In this document: positions 7,297-9,577 of the stretch, in pieces | How positions within the stretch are numbered: the first letter of the stretch is position 1 | Layout of the letters: every line of letters starts with the position of its first letter | Assembly: GCA_002493965.1 (NCBI GenBank) | Contig: DLAP01000080.1 | Location: 1-9,577, forward strand | Direction: 5' to 3' | DNA from: Clostridiales bacterium UBA7044 | Lineage (GTDB): Bacteria; Bacillota; Clostridia; Oscillospirales; Oscillospiraceae | DNA: 9,577 nucleotides | The notes under the pieces: generated by a model | The model's input: only the letters and a program-made list of their open reading frames with translations | Database searches by the model: none | Told to the model about the DNA's origin: nothing | Position numbers and translations under genes: made by a program

Positions 7297-8180
7297 CCCC
7301 CCGGGAGCGGGGGTTCCTGCTGCTGTGCAGCCGGTTAGGAGACCCCAACCGGCCGATCCTGACTACATCTCAGCTTCGGGAACTGACCCTCCGAGTTCGA
7401 AGTTCGGACAGGACGGAGGATGACCGGCAGCTTACCGAAGGGGATTTGGCGGCGCTGGGCTATGGCAGGGATATGGCCAGGCGAATCGTTGGCCTTCTGG
7501 AAGAGGAAGAGCGGCTTAACTGCTATCTCTATCAGGGAAAGCGTCGGGACTGTGTGCCTATCACCCGTGTCAGTGAAGATTATCCCTTATTGCTGCGGCA
7601 AAAACTGGGACTGGACAGCCCCGGCTGCCTCTGGGCCAAGGGCGAGTTGTCCCTGCTCCATACGCCGGCCATTGCTTTGGTGGGAAGCCGGGATTTGCAT
7701 GAGGAAAACCGGAGGTTTGCGGAAAAAGTAGGGCATGAAGCCGCTGCCCAGGGATTGACCCTGGTTTCCGGCAATGCCAGAGGGGCGGATCGGGTGGCCC
7801 AGGAGGCCTGCCTGAATGGGGGCGGCCGGGTTATCAGCATTGTGGCGGATGAACTGGAGGGGCACAGTCTCCGGCAAAATCAACTGCTTCTCAGCGAGGA
7901 GGATTATGCCGAAGCTTTTTCTGCCCACCGGGCACTGAGCCGGAACCGGTGCATCCATGCCTTGGGACGGATGGTATTCGTGGCCCAAGCCCGGCCTTAC
8001 CGGGGCGGGACCTGGGACGGAACGGTAAAGAATCTGCGCTATGGTTGGAGCCCGGTGGCCTGTTTCCGGGACGGCAGCGAAAGCGCCGCGCTTCTGGGTC
8101 GAATGGGAGCGCTCCTGGTGGGCATGGAGGACCTCCGGGACCTGGGAGCTATGATAATCGAGAACGAATCTTTTTTATGA
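7293..8180 (+). CDS. DprA/Smf-like SLOG-domain protein
   Basis: A 295-residue relative of DprA (Smf), the protein that loads RecA on single-stranded DNA during natural transformation. An N-terminal helical part (about 1-75, including LTEGDLAALGYGRDMARRI) precedes a DprA-style lead-in, ITRVSEDYPLLLRQKLG, then CLWAKGELSLL. The Rossmann-like core follows: IALVGSRD (127-134), the nucleotide or DNA-binding loop VSGNARGADRVAQEA (158-172) and GGGRVISIVAD (176-186). SRN at 216-218 recalls the conserved RN of DprA. Differences: the SGTL/TA segment is replaced by GGTWDG (238-243), and the C-terminal winged helix is absent. It is translationally coupled to the helicase and ends at a terminator. It is not next to topA, the usual dprA neighbour, so it is probably a divergent paralogue. 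DNA binding is inferred; competence function is not. Confidence 0.78.
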   Translation: MTPRERGFLLLCSRLGDPNRPILTTSQLRELTLRVRSSDRTEDDRQLTEGDLAALGYGRDMARRIVGLLEEEERLNCYLYQGKRRDCVPITRVSEDYPLLLRQKLGLDSPGCLWAKGELSLLHTPAIALVGSRDLHEENRRFAEKVGHEAAAQGLTLVSGNARGADRVAQEACLNGGGRVISIVADELEGHSLRQNQLLLSEEDYAEAFSAHRALSRNRCIHALGRMVFVAQARPYRGGTWDGTVKNLRYGWSPVACFRDGSESAALLGRMGALLVGMEDLRDLGAMIIENESFL

Positions 8181-8211
8181 CCCATGACGTACTGCCGTCA
8201 TGGGTCGTTTT
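8179..8211 (+). terminator. Intrinsic terminator of the helicase operon
   Basis: GACCCATGACG (8179-8189) pairs perfectly with 8196-8206 around a six-base loop, followed by GTTTT. The stem starts within the stop codon of the DprA-like gene. It closes the two-gene unit before the next promoter at 8260. Confidence 0.88.
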
Positions 8212-8259
8212 CTGTCAGGTTCCAAATTGTAAACAAAAGAGAAATAAAACCGGGGACCA

Positions 8260-8288
8260 TTGACGTATACTTGGAAAGGTGGTAAACT
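8260..8288 (+). promoter_or_regulatory. Promoter of the secreted SAGC protein
   Basis: TTGACG (8260-8265, five of six) and TAAACT (8283-8288, four of six) are separated by 17 bases, with TGG (8280-8282) as an extended -10. Predicted start is near 8295, and GAGGT (8306-8310) lies six bases before the ATG at 8317. Confidence 0.72.
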
Positions 8289-8316
8289 ATATACACTTTG
8301 AAATCGAGGTAAATCC

Positions 8317-9456
8317 ATGAAAAAACGCCTTTCCCGACTTCTTTCGCTCCTGCTTCTGATCTGCTTTCTGCTTCCGGCTGCGCCTGCCTCCGCAAGCGCG
8401 CGATCCAGCTACTATCCGGACCTGAGGAAACTCATGGAAAGCAGCAGTCGCCGGGACTATGTGGAAACCATGATCGGCTACTACCTCCGAAACAATGATG
8501 CCATCCGGAAGACCCTCTCCCAGGGCTACAGCGCCGTCTTCTTCTTTGAAGGGGCTTCGGACAACATGGAAGACCCCGCCCTGTCGGATATTACCTACTA
8601 CCGGGTGTCCGCTGTGTGCGCGGTGATCCGGCTCAGCGAAACGGGAAAGCTGTATCTTTCCTACTTTAACCAGGATTGCAGCACGCTGCCGGACCGTCCC
8701 CTGGAATATGGGGCCTGGCGGATCGATGGCGTGGGGAAGGTCGGCCCCGCTACCGTCTGTGACGGAACCTATGAGGTCTACTCAGTCAAGCACGGCGGCG
8801 CTTATGAAGCCCTCCACATCCGTACAGATCAGGAGGACGACACCTTGCCTGCGGTATACATGACCCCGGAGGGCTATGTGACCTCCCGGGCGGATATGAT
8901 CAACATTCACACCCGGAACGTCAACCACACCATTGAAGGAGCCATGTGGTCAGCGGGGTGCCTGCTCATTGGCGATGGGGACTTTGGCGAGTTTACGGAG
9001 CTGATTGCCTCTACCTACTATTCGGTTTACAACGATTTTCAAATCGGGGAGCGGGTAGGCACTGTGACCATCGACCGGCAGCTCCTGCGAAACCCCATGT
9101 ACAAGCTTTACGAAGATAAAAACGCCGTAGACACCCTCCTGGCCTATTCCAGAAATAACCTCCCGGAGACCTACTTCCGCCAGTGCGGCAAGCTGGAGGC
9201 GGAGGAAAAACGGCTGTGGGCTGGGAAGGAAACAGAGCTCATGACCCTGCCATGCAGCAATTACACCGACGCCCGCTCCGTTCCCGTGGCTGAGATTGGG
9301 GAAGGGGAGAAGCTCAATATCACCGGCAGCATCGAAAACTCCCAGGGGCACATCTGGTATCAGGTCAGCAAGGACGGCCAGTCCGGCTATGTGTTTAGCG
9401 GCTACTGCCTGGAATCAAGCTGGTGGGACCGCACCGTGAAGAAACTGTTTGGATAA
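8317..9456 (+). CDS. Secreted protein with L,D-transpeptidase-like motif and SH3-like tail
   Basis: Not confidently assignable to a named family. Residues 1-28 are a clear signal peptide (basic start, leucine-rich core, PASASA cleavage region) without a lipobox, so the 379-residue protein should be exported. A central domain (about 95-235) runs from GTYEVYSV (150-157) through RADMINIHTRN (191-201) to MWSAGCLLIGDGDF (210-223). The spaced His198 and Ser212-Ala-Gly-Cys215 recall the HxG...SxGC catalytic pair of YkuD-type L,D-transpeptidases, and the IHxxN...GCxxxG pattern also resembles phage DUF5675 proteins. Residues about 305-365 (EIGEGEKLNI, IWYQVSKDGQSGYVF) resemble a bacterial SH3 domain, which often binds cell wall. 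A peptidoglycan-related role is therefore inferred. The protein has its own promoter and no operon partner. If catalytic, Cys215 would be the nucleophile. Confidence 0.7.
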   Translation: MKKRLSRLLSLLLLICFLLPAAPASASARSSYYPDLRKLMESSSRRDYVETMIGYYLRNNDAIRKTLSQGYSAVFFFEGASDNMEDPALSDITYYRVSAVCAVIRLSETGKLYLSYFNQDCSTLPDRPLEYGAWRIDGVGKVGPATVCDGTYEVYSVKHGGAYEALHIRTDQEDDTLPAVYMTPEGYVTSRADMINIHTRNVNHTIEGAMWSAGCLLIGDGDFGEFTELIASTYYSVYNDFQIGERVGTVTIDRQLLRNPMYKLYEDKNAVDTLLAYSRNNLPETYFRQCGKLEAEEKRLWAGKETELMTLPCSNYTDARSVPVAEIGEGEKLNITGSIENSQGHIWYQVSKDGQSGYVFSGYCLESSWWDRTVKKLFG

Positions 9457-9464
9457 AGAGTTCC

Positions 9465-9483
9465 CGGCAAGCAATGCTTGCCG
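9465..9483. repeat. Inverted repeat after the last gene
   Basis: CGGCAAGC (9465-9472) pairs with GCTTGCCG (9476-9483) around AAT, nine bases after the stop codon. It is placed like a terminator, but no T run follows on either strand, so at best it is a weak transcription stop or an mRNA 3' end stabiliser. Confidence 0.5.
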
Positions 9484-9510
9484 CAGCGTGTCAAAAAAGC
9501 CAAAAAATCA

Positions 9511-9555
9511 AGCTGTCATTGCGAACCATGCAGCAGCATGGTGTGGCAATCCCCC
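9511..9555. repeat. REP-like palindromic element
   Basis: A two-part imperfect palindrome: outer arms ATTGC (9518-9522) and GCAAT (9546-9550), inner arms ACCATGC (9525-9531) and GCATGGT (9536-9542), loop AGCA, with a short internal bulge. The shape, with TCATTGCGAACC at the left and GTGTGGCAATCCCC at the right, is like dispersed intergenic palindromes I associate with Oscillospiraceae-type genomes; this resemblance is from memory and untested. Only one copy is visible here, so its repetitive nature is inferred. Confidence 0.55.
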
Positions 9556-9577
9556 GGAATAAGAGGAACACCTGGCT

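Noticed and set aside
7587..7988. A minus-strand frame of 133 codons opposite the DprA-like gene
   Set aside because: Shadow frame. The plus-strand protein has recognisable SLOG motifs and this one has none.
8950..9351. A minus-strand frame of 133 codons opposite the secreted SAGC protein
   Set aside because: No start signal or motif; the plus-strand gene has a promoter, ribosome binding site and signal peptide.
1..9577. A defence island, mobile element or biosynthetic cluster
   Set aside because: No transposase, integrase, restriction enzyme, toxin-antitoxin pair, CRISPR repeat or assembly-line gene is visible. The DprA-like SLOG protein alone is not enough to claim a defence system.

Overview
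The window looks like a chromosomal piece from a GC-rich, low-GC-lineage-type Gram-positive, most likely a gut Clostridia of the Oscillospiraceae/Ruminococcaceae kind. This is inference, resting on strong GGAGG ribosome binding sites, a lipobox signal peptide, an mltG-U32 peptidase gene order shared with Bacillota, and the style of the kinase and repeat sequences. No phage, transposon, CRISPR array, tRNA or rRNA was recognised. It reads mainly as ordinary housekeeping and cell-envelope DNA, with two less familiar genes near the right end.

The layout is four transcription units, each with a visible promoter and three with a strong terminator hairpin. (1) Bases 1-1700, plus strand: a single gene for a secreted family 18 glycoside hydrolase (chitinase-like) lipoprotein, preceded by a terminator from an upstream unit and a possible promoter. 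(2) Bases 6010 down to 1661, minus strand: a tightly packed four-gene operon, thymidylate kinase, DJ-1/PfpI family protein, MltG endolytic transglycosylase, and U32 family tRNA hydroxylation protein (TrhP/YrrO type). Gaps or overlaps inside it are -4, +13 and about +14 bases. (3) Bases 6046-8211, plus strand, divergent from unit 2: a DEAD-box RNA helicase whose stop codon overlaps the TTG start of a DprA/Smf-like SLOG-domain protein. (4) Bases 8260-9456, plus strand: a secreted protein with an L,D-transpeptidase-like His/Ser-x-Gly-Cys motif and a C-terminal SH3-like segment. The last 120 bases carry two inverted repeats, one of which looks like a dispersed palindromic (REP-type) element.

Units 1 and 3 run toward and away from unit 2, so unit 2 shares a bidirectional terminator with the GH18 gene and a divergent promoter region with the helicase. 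Functionally the window mixes nucleotide supply (kinase), tRNA modification (TrhP), RNA remodelling (helicase), DNA binding (DprA-like), and surface or peptidoglycan work (MltG, GH18 lipoprotein, the transpeptidase-like protein). The mltG-trhP adjacency resembles the yrrL-yrrM-yrrN-yrrO cluster of Bacillus subtilis with yrrM and yrrN missing. The parts most worth following up are the secreted SAGC protein, the helicase-DprA coupling, the long acidic tail on MltG, and the repeat at the right edge.
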